Shown here: positions 37,486-47,192 of the stretch, piece by piece
Layout of the letters: each line of letters starts with the position of its first letter
Numbering within the stretch: the stretch's first letter is position 1
DNA from: Bacteroidota bacterium
GTDB lineage: Bacteria; Bacteroidota; Bacteroidia; Chitinophagales; Chitinophagaceae
Length of the DNA: 64,000 nt
Direction of reading: 5' to 3'
Assembly: GCA_013287475.1 (NCBI GenBank)
Contig: JABDDT010000001.1
Location: 1,887 to 65,886 of the forward strand
Made by a program: the position numbers and the translations under genes
The notes under the pieces: generated by a model
Seen by the model: only the letters and a program-made list of their open reading frames with translations
Databases searched by the model: none
What the model was told of the DNA's origin: nothing

Positions 37486-38950
37486 TAAAGATATTGACAG
37501 GTTGAGTAGAGAAGCGGCGGATTTTTATGAACCCGATCATTCTTCTTTATCCTGGACTAAGCTCGAGCAGAAGCTTGTAGAGCAAATTCCTGAGCGACCG
37601 CCTGATGGTTTTCGCTTTGACCGAATCAATCCATATATGTGGGGATCGGCTATCGTATTGATTACAGGGATCTCTTTTTTCGCAATTAAAAACATTTATT
37701 ATAGCAAACATTCTACACGAACAAATCAGCCGATAGTCCAGGACGTCTCAACTTCATTATCTGATATTAAACGTGCAAATACAAGCACGATTCATTTGGA
37801 TAGTGTTTCAGCCATTCATATTACTAATGCATCTCACAAAAAAAATAAAAATTTACCAGAACAGAAAAACGGATTAGCTGATGCAGGAGTGATTTCTGGT
37901 TCTGCAGTTGAAAATAATTCAGGTACTGGAAAGGATACTTATAAAACCGAATCAGCAAACACTAAAAATCATAATCTTAATATTACCAGGTCCAAAATAA
38001 ATCCGGAAGATAATTATTCAAAAACAAAACGCAGGAATTTTAAAGCATTAGCTTCATCCGGAGTAATTGTTTCCAATGGATCAGATCTGATAAATGCTTC
38101 AAAAGACAAACCGGCGAAAAATAAGAATACACCGGAAAGTTCGAGCACTTCAAGAATTTCATCTATATCCAACGGATCTGATGATAAAAGCAGCCCCGAA
38201 AGAGTCAGAAAACAACTCAGTTTACCCTCCGTCGTTTCTTCGACGACAGCCCTGGGTAATGTGACAGGGAACGATTCACTTTTGAACCAGCTCTCTCACA
38301 CAAAGGCGCCTATACCATATAGAGCCCTTCGAATAAACCGTTCTCTAAATTTTGGTTTAACGTTCGGACCAGATTATACAGATGCAGGGGGAATTTCGAA
38401 TGACCAGCTTGGAAATAATATCGGAATTACGATTGGTTATTACCTTACAAATAAATTGTCAGTAAATTCCGGTATGATATATACTAATAAATTTTATTGG
38501 GCACCCGGAAACAGTACCGGGAGAACAACTAATGGAAGAATGGCAGCATCTCCTCCGCCTATTGAATATATAAACGGCTCAGCTAATATGTGGGAACTCC
38601 CGCTGACCCTTCGATATGATTTTGCAAAAAATGAAAAAACAAAATTTTTCGTGAATGCAGGTTTCTCTTCCTATTTCATGATGAAACAAACCTATATTTA
38701 TTTCTTTCATAATGGTTTGAGACCACTGGCGTATAAAATAGAAAATGATGAACAGGTAAATTACTGGTTTAAAGTAGCTAACTTTTCATTAGGCATGGAA
38801 TCTGAAATTGGAAAAGGATTTTCATTTCAGGCAGAACCTTTCCTCAAACTTCCACTCAAAAACATGGGTATTGATAATCTGAAGCTTAATAGTTATGGAT
38901 TCCTATTATCTTTCCGATATTCACCGATTTTAAACAGGACAAAAAAATAA
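37469..38950 (+). CDS. Putative dual-membrane-spanning anti-sigma factor with OM barrel
   Basis: 493 residues in an unusual order. Residues 1-56 are hydrophilic and would lie in the cytoplasm, where they could hold the sigma factor. Residues 57-78 form one inner-membrane helix. Residues 80-285 are a Ser/Asn/Lys-rich linker without predicted fold, long enough to cross the periplasm. Residues 288-493 alternate polar and aromatic residues (SLNFGLTFGPDY, NIGITIGYYLTNKL, LPLTLRYDF, YGFLLSFRYSP), like an OMP_b-brl_2 eight-strand outer-membrane barrel. Dual-membrane-spanning anti-sigma factors (Dma) with this plan are known from Bacteroides thetaiotaomicron. The start overlaps the sigma gene. Confidence 0.85.
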   Translation: MSNLSDKDIDRLSREAADFYEPDHSSLSWTKLEQKLVEQIPERPPDGFRFDRINPYMWGSAIVLITGISFFAIKNIYYSKHSTRTNQPIVQDVSTSLSDIKRANTSTIHLDSVSAIHITNASHKKNKNLPEQKNGLADAGVISGSAVENNSGTGKDTYKTESANTKNHNLNITRSKINPEDNYSKTKRRNFKALASSGVIVSNGSDLINASKDKPAKNKNTPESSSTSRISSISNGSDDKSSPERVRKQLSLPSVVSSTTALGNVTGNDSLLNQLSHTKAPIPYRALRINRSLNFGLTFGPDYTDAGGISNDQLGNNIGITIGYYLTNKLSVNSGMIYTNKFYWAPGNSTGRTTNGRMAASPPPIEYINGSANMWELPLTLRYDFAKNEKTKFFVNAGFSSYFMMKQTYIYFFHNGLRPLAYKIENDEQVNYWFKVANFSLGMESEIGKGFSFQAEPFLKLPLKNMGIDNLKLNSYGFLLSFRYSPILNRTKK

Positions 38951-38953
38951 TAA

Positions 38954-39349
38954 TTATTTAAAATCCTTAACCGGATCGAACCAGAGTGGCTTGCTATCAT
39001 TCCAGGATCCATTATAATTAATAAAAATTTCCTCAGCTTTCTTAATATTACGAACGGTTTTTATCCGGATTACTGATTGTTCAAAATCCATTTCATATTC
39101 GGCATTTGAATGAAAATCGTGGTTGTAGATAGATAAATAACCCAACCCTAAACAGCATTCCGTCTCAGTCTTACCCCATAAAAAAATATAATCGTGAAGG
39201 AGGGTCTGATCCAGGAGTTTTCTTTCTTCACTATTCATGATTATGACGGGTGAAATTTCAATTAGTTTTCCGGCATCGAGGTCTTCGTTCGTAAAAACAC
39301 CCCTTCCGCGCCCAGGTGAATCAGTAATAAATAAACAAGATAAAATCAT
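38954..39349 (-). CDS. SET-domain protein
   Basis: A 131-residue, near-minimal SET domain: GRGVFTNEDLDAGKLIE (SAM-side start), then YNHDFHSNAEYEM (variant of NHSCxPN), then KKAEEIFINYNGSW (GEELxxxY-like). SET domains transfer methyl from S-adenosylmethionine to lysine. The zinc-binding post-SET cysteines are missing, as in many bacterial forms. The target is unknown. It is convergent with the anti-sigma-like gene (3-bp gap). Confidence 0.88.
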   Translation of the reverse strand: MILSCLFITDSPGRGRGVFTNEDLDAGKLIEISPVIIMNSEERKLLDQTLLHDYIFLWGKTETECCLGLGYLSIYNHDFHSNAEYEMDFEQSVIRIKTVRNIKKAEEIFINYNGSWNDSKPLWFDPVKDFK

Positions 39350-39418
39350 AATGTAATATAAACTACCGGAATCCTATAAAGTGGGCCGTTTCAAACGCAA
39401 TTTATCAAGGCTTCGCTG

Positions 39419-39426
39419 TAAATTTG
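39419..39426 (+). promoter_or_regulatory. -7 box of mgtE, leaderless type
   Basis: TAAATTTG ends 4 bases before the ATG at 39431, so transcription should begin at or next to the start codon. Confidence 0.65.
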
Positions 39427-39430
39427 ACGA

Positions 39431-40837
39431 ATGACCGTCGAAATCGAAAATACCCCGCTTAAATATCAATTTTTGGAGGCTCTCCAATCAAACGATCTGG
39501 AATCATTACACAAGTTTCTGGATAACCAGAATATTAGTGATGTGGCGGAACTTATTTATGAATTTCCGGAGCATGAAGGTGAAATACTTGGCAACCTGAG
39601 TATTCATCGGGCAATAAGCACATTTAAAATTTTGGATTTCGCTATACAGAAACGCATTATCCAGGAACTCTCTCCATCAAAAACTGCTGAATTACTCAAC
39701 GGGCTTCCAGCAGATGACCGCACTTCCTTTTTAGAAGACCTGCCTAACGAAGTGGTCAAAGAGCTTATAAAAATGCTTGATCCTGAAGAACGCAAGATTA
39801 CCTTATCTCTTTTGGGTTATCCGGAAAGCAGTGTAGGAAGATTAATGACACCTGATTATATAGCAGTTCAAAAAGATTGGACTATACGACAGGTTATCCG
39901 ACATATCCGCGATGTTGGCAAAGACAGTGAAACCATCGATGTCATTTATGTAGTGGACGAAAAGGGTATTTTCATTGATGATATTAAAATCCGTGAAATC
40001 ATTCTTGCTGATCCGGATAAGAAAGTCGAGGATGTTATCGACAACAGGTTTATTTATCTTAATGTAAATGATGATCAGGAGACTGCCAACCAGGCTTTTA
40101 AAATGAATAATCGAATGGCATTGCCGGTGCTTGATAACAACAAACTTCTGCTGGGCATTGTAACCATTGATGATGTATTGTGGGTTGCGACTGAAGAATT
40201 TACGGAGGACATTCAGAAAATTGGTGGAACAGAAGCACTTGATCATCCATATCTTGAAACCCCATTTTTTCAGTTAATCAGAAAAAGAGTGGGCTGGCTG
40301 ATTATACTTTTCTTAAGTGAAATGCTGACAGCGACAGCCATGGCTTATTATAACGACGAGCTGGCTAAATGGATTATCCTGACCAATTTCATTCCGTTAA
40401 TCATGTCAAGTGGCGGTAACAGTGGCTCGCAGGCATCTACCCTCATAATTCAGGCTATGGCTCTTGGAGAAGTGACCCTTAAAGACTGGTGGCGGGTTAT
40501 GCGAAGGGAAATTCTTTCCGGTTTTATGCTGGGTGCAATACTTGGTCTTATCGGATTTATAAGGATTTTTGTATGGCACTTATTAATGATCCGCGGCGTT
40601 TTTAAAGATATATACGGATTTCACTGGGATGCAATCGGTCTCTCCGTTAGCTTTTCATTGGTCGGTGTAGTTCTTTGGGGCACACTTGCGGGCAGTATGT
40701 TACCGATTATATTAAAAAAACTAGGTGCCGATCCCGCCTCTTCATCAGCCCCCTTTGTGGCAACATTGGTGGACGTCACCGGTCTCATTATATACTTTAC
40801 TGTGGCCTCAATATTTATGATGAATATTTTATTATAA
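39431..40837 (+). CDS. mgtE: Magnesium transporter MgtE
   Basis: A 468-residue Mg2+ channel. The N domain is a helical superhelix (ELLNGLPADDRTSFLEDLPN), followed by two CBS domains (about 135-260; VGRLMTPDYIAVQKDWTI and LGIVTIDDVLWVATEE) that sense Mg2+. Five membrane helices carry the pore segments MSSGGNSGSQASTLIIQAMA and the ADPASSSAPFVATLVDVTG signature with its Mg2+-site Asp. Length and order are typical. Confidence 0.96.
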   Translation: MTVEIENTPLKYQFLEALQSNDLESLHKFLDNQNISDVAELIYEFPEHEGEILGNLSIHRAISTFKILDFAIQKRIIQELSPSKTAELLNGLPADDRTSFLEDLPNEVVKELIKMLDPEERKITLSLLGYPESSVGRLMTPDYIAVQKDWTIRQVIRHIRDVGKDSETIDVIYVVDEKGIFIDDIKIREIILADPDKKVEDVIDNRFIYLNVNDDQETANQAFKMNNRMALPVLDNNKLLLGIVTIDDVLWVATEEFTEDIQKIGGTEALDHPYLETPFFQLIRKRVGWLIILFLSEMLTATAMAYYNDELAKWIILTNFIPLIMSSGGNSGSQASTLIIQAMALGEVTLKDWWRVMRREILSGFMLGAILGLIGFIRIFVWHLLMIRGVFKDIYGFHWDAIGLSVSFSLVGVVLWGTLAGSMLPIILKKLGADPASSSAPFVATLVDVTGLIIYFTVASIFMMNILL

Positions 40838-40886
40838 ACCCCGAACCGATAAAAGTGATTTTATAAAATAACTTTAAAAGGTCATT

Positions 40887-42722
40887 ATGTGTGGAATTGT
40901 AGCTTATATCGGTCCAAGAGAGGCATATCCGGTTATCATGAAGGGCCTGAAAAGACTCGAATACCGGGGTTATGACAGTGCCGGAGTTGCATTGTTGGAA
41001 AAAGATCTGAGGGTTTATAAAAAACAAGGACGCGTAGCCGCTTTGGAAGAAAGTATCATAGGTCAAGACTTACATGCACACACAGGCATCGGACATACAC
41101 GTTGGGCCACCCATGGTGAACCCAGCGATCGAAATGCCCATCCCCATCTTTCAGCAAGCGGGAGACTGGCAATGATTCATAACGGTATTATTGAAAATTA
41201 TACCCAGCTGAAAAAAGAACTCACAAAAAAGGGATATAGTTTTAAAAGCGATACGGACACCGAAGTACTACTTAATTTTATTGAAGACATTCAGGAAAAT
41301 AATAACTGCAGTCTTGAAGAATCATTACGCATTGCACTTAAGAGGGTGACCGGCGCGTATGTAATCGTTCTGTTGGACCGCAATCACCCAGACACTATCA
41401 TTGCAGCAAGGAAGGGAAGTCCGCTGGTAATAGGCATTGGCAAAGGAGAACATTTTTTAGCTTCCGATGCATCTCCAATCATTGAATACACCAAAGAAGT
41501 AGTGTATGTAAATGACTACGAACTTGCAATAATAAAATGTGATGAACTGATATTAAAAAATCTGGGAAATGAAAAGATTACACCATTTGTGCAGAAACTC
41601 GATCTCGAACTGACAGCTATTGAAAAAGGTGGATATGAACATTTCATGCTTAAAGAAATATTTGAACAGCCTGAAACGATTTTCGATTGCCTTCGGGGAC
41701 GATTGGATGTAACAAAAGGAACCATCACAATGGCTGGTGTTCAAAATAATATTGACAAACTGACCAACGCAAAAAGAATTATAATAGTAGCCTGCGGGAC
41801 CAGTTGGCATGCAGGCCTTATAGCGGAATATATTATTGAGGAAATTTGCAGAATACCTGTAGAAGTGGAATATGCTTCAGAGTTCAGGTACCGTAATCCC
41901 GTGATTAATCATGGGGATGTTATTTTTGCAATTTCACAAAGTGGTGAAACAGCTGATACCATTGTAGCCATTGAGAAAGCTAAGGAACAGGGTGCTTTTA
42001 TTTTTGGTATTGTAAATGTAGTCGGCTCTTCTATTGCCCGCATTTCACATGCAGGCGCTTATACTCATGCAGGGCCGGAAATTGGAGTTGCCAGTACAAA
42101 AGCATTTACCGCACAGATGGTGGTCCTGATTATGATAGCATTGAAAATAGCATATGAAAAACAAACCTTAACAGAAGACAGGTATATTCAACTGCTTACT
42201 GAACTTCAGGCTATTCCTGAGAAAGTAAAAGAATTATTAAGGACATCCGAACATATCCGTAATCTGGCATTGAAATATAAAAATGTCAAAGATGCATTAT
42301 ACCTGGGCCGTGGTAATAATTTCCCTGTTGCATTGGAAGGAGCTCTCAAATTAAAAGAGATTTCATATATCCATGCCGAGGGTTATCCCGCTGCTGAAAT
42401 GAAACATGGACCGATTGCACTGGTAGATGAGAATCTGCCTGTGATTTTTTCAGCACCAAAGAGCTTTTATCATGAAAAACTCGTCAGTAATATCCAGGAA
42501 ATTAAAGCCAGGAAAGGAAAGGTTCTTGCAGTCATTAGTGAAGGGGACGAAGTAATTGAAAAAATGGCTGATGATATAATGACTGTACCTTTAGCCGATG
42601 AGTTGATTTCTCCCCTTCTTTCAGTGATTCCTTTGCAGCTATTTGCATGCTACCTGGGAATGGCAAAAGGATATGACGTTGATAAACCTCGTAACCTGGC
42701 CAAAAGCGTAACCGTAGAATAA
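40887..42722 (+). CDS. glmS: Glutamine-fructose-6-phosphate aminotransferase
   Basis: 611 residues. The N-terminal glutaminase has the nucleophile Cys2 (CGIVAYIGPREA) and RLEYRGYDSAG; two SIS isomerase domains follow, with CGTSWHAGL and SQSGETADTI, and a second SIS ending in the usual DKPRNLAKSVTVE. It makes glucosamine 6-phosphate, the first step to UDP-GlcNAc for peptidoglycan and LPS. The DUF4954 gene starts only 5 bp after its stop. A near -7 box TAACTTTA lies at 40869-40876. No glmS ribozyme fold is expected in this 50-bp upstream gap. Confidence 0.97.
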   Translation: MCGIVAYIGPREAYPVIMKGLKRLEYRGYDSAGVALLEKDLRVYKKQGRVAALEESIIGQDLHAHTGIGHTRWATHGEPSDRNAHPHLSASGRLAMIHNGIIENYTQLKKELTKKGYSFKSDTDTEVLLNFIEDIQENNNCSLEESLRIALKRVTGAYVIVLLDRNHPDTIIAARKGSPLVIGIGKGEHFLASDASPIIEYTKEVVYVNDYELAIIKCDELILKNLGNEKITPFVQKLDLELTAIEKGGYEHFMLKEIFEQPETIFDCLRGRLDVTKGTITMAGVQNNIDKLTNAKRIIIVACGTSWHAGLIAEYIIEEICRIPVEVEYASEFRYRNPVINHGDVIFAISQSGETADTIVAIEKAKEQGAFIFGIVNVVGSSIARISHAGAYTHAGPEIGVASTKAFTAQMVVLIMIALKIAYEKQTLTEDRYIQLLTELQAIPEKVKELLRTSEHIRNLALKYKNVKDALYLGRGNNFPVALEGALKLKEISYIHAEGYPAAEMKHGPIALVDENLPVIFSAPKSFYHEKLVSNIQEIKARKGKVLAVISEGDEVIEKMADDIMTVPLADELISPLLSVIPLQLFACYLGMAKGYDVDKPRNLAKSVTVE

Positions 42723-42727
42723 ATTTC

Positions 42728-44980
42728 ATGAATCAGATTACAAAAACACCGCTTCGCAATCTAGGATATGATTTTATACCTGCCGAATATCTTCCCGAGG
42801 GAAAAGATGAATACTATTTGCGGAATGAACAGAATAAACCCTCTACGGTATACCGGCATCTTAAGCTGGATGAAGTAGAGGAATTAAAAAAAAATGGAAA
42901 CAATTCCGACGACTGGAGTCTCGTTATGGTCTCTGGCAATTTCCTACCAGAACTTATTCATAACTGTAATTTCTACGGATTGGTCCGGATCGGGATCCTT
43001 GAGCCCTATTACCTTGAATTTCACAACCTCCGGAGACCTGTCGGATTTTATAACAGCACAATAATTAGTTGCGATATTGGAAATAATGTGGTAATTGATA
43101 ACGTGAGTTATTTATCTCACTATATTATCGGCAACGATGTAATCCTTATCAACGTAAATGAAATAGAAACGACTGACCATGCCAAATTCGGAAATGGAAT
43201 TTTGAAAGAAGGAGAACCTGAATCAATCCGTATAGAATTGGAAGTATGTAATGAAAATGGCGGCCGCAGTATAATTCCATTCGATGGAATGCTTCCGGGA
43301 GATGCCTGGTTATTCAGCAGATACCGAGATGACAAGGTTCTGCAGGAAAAACTCCGGTTTTTTAGTAATAAACAATTTGACAGCCGCCGGGGATTTTATG
43401 GTACAATCGGCGATCGTACAGTAATCAAAAATTGCAAAATAGTTAAAGACGTCAGAATAGGAACCGATGCCTATCTGAAAGGAGCAAACAAACTGAAAAA
43501 CCTTACTATTAACTCTTCGGCTGAATCTAAAACACAAATTGGGGAAGGCTGTGAACTTGTGAACGGAATCATAGGTCATGGTTGCAGGATTTTTTATGGA
43601 GTGAAGGCAGTTCGATTTATACTGGCTTCCAATTCCCAGTTGAAATATGGAGCGCGGCTCATTAATTCTTATCTCGGAAACAATTCTACCATTTCCTGCT
43701 GCGAAGTATTGAATTCCCTTATTTTTCCGGCACATGAACAGCATCACAATAATTCATTTTTATGCGCTTCCATGTTGAGGGGACAAACTAATATGGCTGC
43801 AGGTGCAACTATTGGATCCAATCATAATTCAAGAGGTGCTGACGGGGAACTGATAGCAGGCCGTGGATTCTGGCCGGGACTCTGTGTCAGTGTAAAACAT
43901 AATTCACGATTTGCTTCATTTATAATTATGGCCAAAGGAGATTACCCTGCAGAACTGGATATTCCACTACCTTTTTCCCTGGTAAGTAATGATAATTCAA
44001 AGGACGAATTATTGGTTATGCCAGCCTACTGGTTCCTTCACAATATGTATGCTCTTGCCAGAAATGCCTGGAAATATGCTGACCGTGATAAAAGACTTGA
44101 AAAAATTCAATTACTTGAATATGATTATCTGGCACCCGATAGTTTACAGGAACTTGCAACTGCTATAGATAAACTTCAAGTGATCGTAGCCAGATCCTGG
44201 TTGAGACATAAAAATCAGGTTTCAGATAATCAAGGAAAAGGAAATGACTCTTTGAATTTATATTCAGATGATGAAGCATTAAAAATGCACGGTAAACAAT
44301 TATTAGAAAACAAAGATGATACACTTAACTCTATTACATTCTTAGCTGAAGGATTTGAAAACAGTTCACGTAAAGTGCGTATACTTAAACTCGTTAAGGG
44401 ATATTCGATTTACAAGGAATTAATTATTCATTATGCGCTTGAACAAATACTGGTTAATATAAAATCCGGGAAATTTAATAATCTGGCTGATTTACAGGAA
44501 TCACTGCCAGAAAATAAAATTCCTGTGACCTGGGTAAACGTCGGCGGACAGCTCATTAAAAAAACGGCTCTGGATAAAATGCTTGTCGATATTCGCAAGA
44601 ACCGGCTTGACGGCTGGAAAGATATTCATCAGTTTTATTTAAATGAAGGTAAAAATTATATAACCGATAAATTGCATCATGCACTTGACATTCTATGGAA
44701 AGTGAATGATATATCCATTAAAAAAATTAAACCGGATGAATTCAAAGAACTACTGTTTCAAAGCATGCAGACTGCAAAATGGATTACCAAAGGTATTTAT
44801 ACTTCAAGAGAAAAAGACTATCTGAATCCATTCCGTAAAATGGTCTATGAAAACCAAGCCGAAATGGACCAGGTAATCGGGAAACTTGACGAAAACAGTT
44901 TTATTAAAAATCAGGATATGGCTTATCAGGAATATCAGTCCACGATTCTAAACATTGTTGAAAAATGGAAACTTAACTAA
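42728..44980 (+). CDS. DUF4954 left-handed beta-helix protein
   Basis: A 750-residue Bacteroidota-type DUF4954 protein. Residues about 95-400 carry hexapeptide-like turns of a left-handed beta helix (IISCDIGNNVVIDNVSYLSH, then YIIGNDVILINVNE and TQIGEGCELVNGIIGHGC), the fold of acyl- and nucleotidyl-transferases such as GlmU and LpxA. A conserved-looking NMAAGATIGSNHNSRGADGE and an all-helical C-terminal half follow. No nucleotidyltransferase domain is present. Function is unknown. Co-transcription with glmS suggests a role in amino-sugar nucleotide supply (inference). Confidence 0.88.
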   Translation: MNQITKTPLRNLGYDFIPAEYLPEGKDEYYLRNEQNKPSTVYRHLKLDEVEELKKNGNNSDDWSLVMVSGNFLPELIHNCNFYGLVRIGILEPYYLEFHNLRRPVGFYNSTIISCDIGNNVVIDNVSYLSHYIIGNDVILINVNEIETTDHAKFGNGILKEGEPESIRIELEVCNENGGRSIIPFDGMLPGDAWLFSRYRDDKVLQEKLRFFSNKQFDSRRGFYGTIGDRTVIKNCKIVKDVRIGTDAYLKGANKLKNLTINSSAESKTQIGEGCELVNGIIGHGCRIFYGVKAVRFILASNSQLKYGARLINSYLGNNSTISCCEVLNSLIFPAHEQHHNNSFLCASMLRGQTNMAAGATIGSNHNSRGADGELIAGRGFWPGLCVSVKHNSRFASFIIMAKGDYPAELDIPLPFSLVSNDNSKDELLVMPAYWFLHNMYALARNAWKYADRDKRLEKIQLLEYDYLAPDSLQELATAIDKLQVIVARSWLRHKNQVSDNQGKGNDSLNLYSDDEALKMHGKQLLENKDDTLNSITFLAEGFENSSRKVRILKLVKGYSIYKELIIHYALEQILVNIKSGKFNNLADLQESLPENKIPVTWVNVGGQLIKKTALDKMLVDIRKNRLDGWKDIHQFYLNEGKNYITDKLHHALDILWKVNDISIKKIKPDEFKELLFQSMQTAKWITKGIYTSREKDYLNPFRKMVYENQAEMDQVIGKLDENSFIKNQDMAYQEYQSTILNIVEKWKLN

Positions 44981-44984
44981 CCTG

Positions 44985-47057
44985 TCATTCCTTTTTGAAC
45001 AATAATGAATAATGATTCCCTGTTATATTTATAGCATGAAAAATATATACACCCCTTGATATTATTTCTCCCAGGGTTAGATAATTCCCGCCTTCCACAA
45101 GTTTCATGACACCTATTTTAATGATCTGACCTTGAACCGAACAGATCTCATATTTCAATTCATCCGGTCGGTCAGATTGGATTAGTAACTGCCTGCAACC
45201 CGGAGAATTACTCATTCCAAGCAAATTCAGCCGGATATTCCTTCCATTCATTTTAAAAAAAACTATGTTTCCTTCATATTCATTTCCGCGAATATCTACC
45301 ATTCTGATTCTAAAATAATGATCCCCCCTGACCATGAGATCGCTATAAGTCCAGCTATATTTCTTTTGCTGATTTATTGCCATGATATTTGCGAAAAGGA
45401 CGGGATGGCCACTGGTTTCTTCATATATATCAAAATGGTCAGGTATTGCCGGGCTTTCTATTGTCCAGCTAAATACCGGTTTTTCTGATATTTCTTTCAC
45501 ATCCATTTTAATGATAGTCAAGGGTAATGGATTTTCCAGATTCAGCGTGCTTGCCAAAGTATAATCAATGGCCGTAAAATCAATATCATTGCTAATAACA
45601 GAACCCTGAATAAAATTTCCAGTGCTTGTTTCATGTCCGGCATCCTCCCATTTTCCGGATTGGAATTTTGCTATATTTAAATGTTCCGGATCAGTAACAC
45701 CCCCGCTTTGTACCGAGGTAAAGGATAATTCAATTTTCGCTTTGTCGTTTATTTCTCCATGTGCAATAACCTCCCAATATTCAAGTTTTGAAATATGATC
45801 AAGCCCGTTTCCTAACGCAGTACCAATAGAATCAGGATCCCGATGAAAATATTCAACTGTATAATTTCCACTAGGATATTTTAGTTCAAGCCAGCGAAGG
45901 TTTTTATCCTTTCCCACTGGAAACAAAAAATGATCCTGTTGATTCATACCCAATTTTCGCAACGGCCCTGCAACATATGATTCAGAAAGGCGGGAACTGT
46001 CGATAATAATACTGCATACCGTATCCAGTGTCAGCATTGCATCTGTTGTACTTATAATCTCTCCTTTATTCAATTCAAGTTTCCAGGGAAGTGTAAGTGG
46101 AAGACGAAGTACAGACCCGGCTGAATTATTAATGCGAAATCCAACCTGGTTAAGTATGAGGCCCGACATAGCTATTTCCTGCATTCGTTTGCCATTCAAT
46201 TCCAGCCATGGATTGCCATTGGAAGATTCTGTGATGATTGCAGAGGGAGACTGATACAAATCTCCTTGTATGCGAAGAACAGAATTATCACCATTTCCGG
46301 TTGCAAGATTCAGACGGCCTCCTTCCTGAATAAAATCACCCATTACCTGAATATTTCCACTTATTCCACTCAGATCCATGCTCATACTAACGTTTGCACC
46401 TATGCGCAGATTTCCGCGGATTAGAAGAGGATTTGCCCCTGTACAGGTATAATTTACCGAATTACCATAAGCAGTAGCATGCAATTCGAGACAACCATAA
46501 GTTCTGTTACTGACTGAAATAGTATAAGATGCTCTGGGCACATCAAAATCAAATATTCCCCGTTCTGTGCCAGATGCTGTTGATAAATATTTTAATATAT
46601 TGTTTGCATGGGACCCCCGGGTCTGGTGAATATAGCGTCCTCCGTCATAAATGATAATCGAATCTGCAATTTGAAGAGACTCACCAGACGAAATTCCTGA
46701 TGCGTTTCTAAAAATGGCACCGTTATGCAATTCTATACCATAACCCGGACCAGTAACCGTAAATGCACTGGCATTAATATTCGAAGAAGGCAATAAAAGC
46801 TCAATATTTCGACCAGGTGAAGGATTTATAACAAGAGTTCTTACGATAACCGCGTCGTCAGGCAACTTTACAGTGAATGAAAGCGGTACATTACTGTTAT
46901 CAAGTAAAACATCATCAGTAGATCGGGGTAGACTCATGCCGGACCAATTCAAAGGATCTGACCAATTGGTATCCCCGCCAAAACCCGTCCAGTTCTTGAT
47001 TTCAGCTTTAAGAAGCCCCGGAATAAATAAGGCTAAAATTATAAACCTTGTGATCAT
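44985..47057 (-). CDS. Secreted protein with type IX sorting tail
   Basis: About 690 residues. The start at 47057 gives the signal peptide MITRFIILALFIPGLLKA; an ATG at 47090 adds 11 residues. After the signal comes NWTGFGGDTNWSDPLNWSG, a repeat-type motif of large Bacteroidota surface proteins, and beta-helix-like sequence. The last 80 residues resemble the T9SS C-terminal domain (YEICSVQGQIIKIGVMKL, then GVYIFHAINITGNHYSLLFK), which directs export across the outer membrane. No enzyme domain is seen, so it is probably an adhesin or structural surface protein. It is convergent with the DUF4954 gene. Confidence 0.85.
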   Translation of the reverse strand: MITRFIILALFIPGLLKAEIKNWTGFGGDTNWSDPLNWSGMSLPRSTDDVLLDNSNVPLSFTVKLPDDAVIVRTLVINPSPGRNIELLLPSSNINASAFTVTGPGYGIELHNGAIFRNASGISSGESLQIADSIIIYDGGRYIHQTRGSHANNILKYLSTASGTERGIFDFDVPRASYTISVSNRTYGCLELHATAYGNSVNYTCTGANPLLIRGNLRIGANVSMSMDLSGISGNIQVMGDFIQEGGRLNLATGNGDNSVLRIQGDLYQSPSAIITESSNGNPWLELNGKRMQEIAMSGLILNQVGFRINNSAGSVLRLPLTLPWKLELNKGEIISTTDAMLTLDTVCSIIIDSSRLSESYVAGPLRKLGMNQQDHFLFPVGKDKNLRWLELKYPSGNYTVEYFHRDPDSIGTALGNGLDHISKLEYWEVIAHGEINDKAKIELSFTSVQSGGVTDPEHLNIAKFQSGKWEDAGHETSTGNFIQGSVISNDIDFTAIDYTLASTLNLENPLPLTIIKMDVKEISEKPVFSWTIESPAIPDHFDIYEETSGHPVLFANIMAINQQKKYSWTYSDLMVRGDHYFRIRMVDIRGNEYEGNIVFFKMNGRNIRLNLLGMSNSPGCRQLLIQSDRPDELKYEICSVQGQIIKIGVMKLVEGGNYLTLGEIISRGVYIFHAINITGNHYSLLFKKE

Positions 47058-47145
47058 TGCTTTACATTGATGGTCCGTCGAACACATCATGCAAAATAAT
47101 CTGGCCGGATATTGAAGTCAATACCACTTTGTGGTAGGCAAACAA

Positions 47146-47176
47146 AAATCCCCCCTGGTTTTAGCAGGAGGGATTT
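47146..47176 (-). terminator. Rho-independent terminator of the LEA-like lipoprotein gene
   Basis: On the minus strand AAATCCCTCCTG (47165-47176) pairs with CAGGGGGGATTT (47146-47157), with one G-U wobble, and is followed by TTTTTG-type sequence. It stops transcription before the T9SS cargo gene. Confidence 0.8.
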
Positions 47177-47192
47177 AAATCAGATATATTCA

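Noticed and set aside
40838..40886. Possible glmS ribozyme or leader upstream of glmS
   Set aside because: The gap is only 49 bp, too short for a glmS ribozyme, and glmS ribozymes belong to Gram-positive bacteria.
47123..47135. Small hairpin ACCAC/GTGGT before the T9SS cargo gene
   Set aside because: A 5-bp stem with no T run; too short to call a terminator or operator, and the clear terminator lies next to it.
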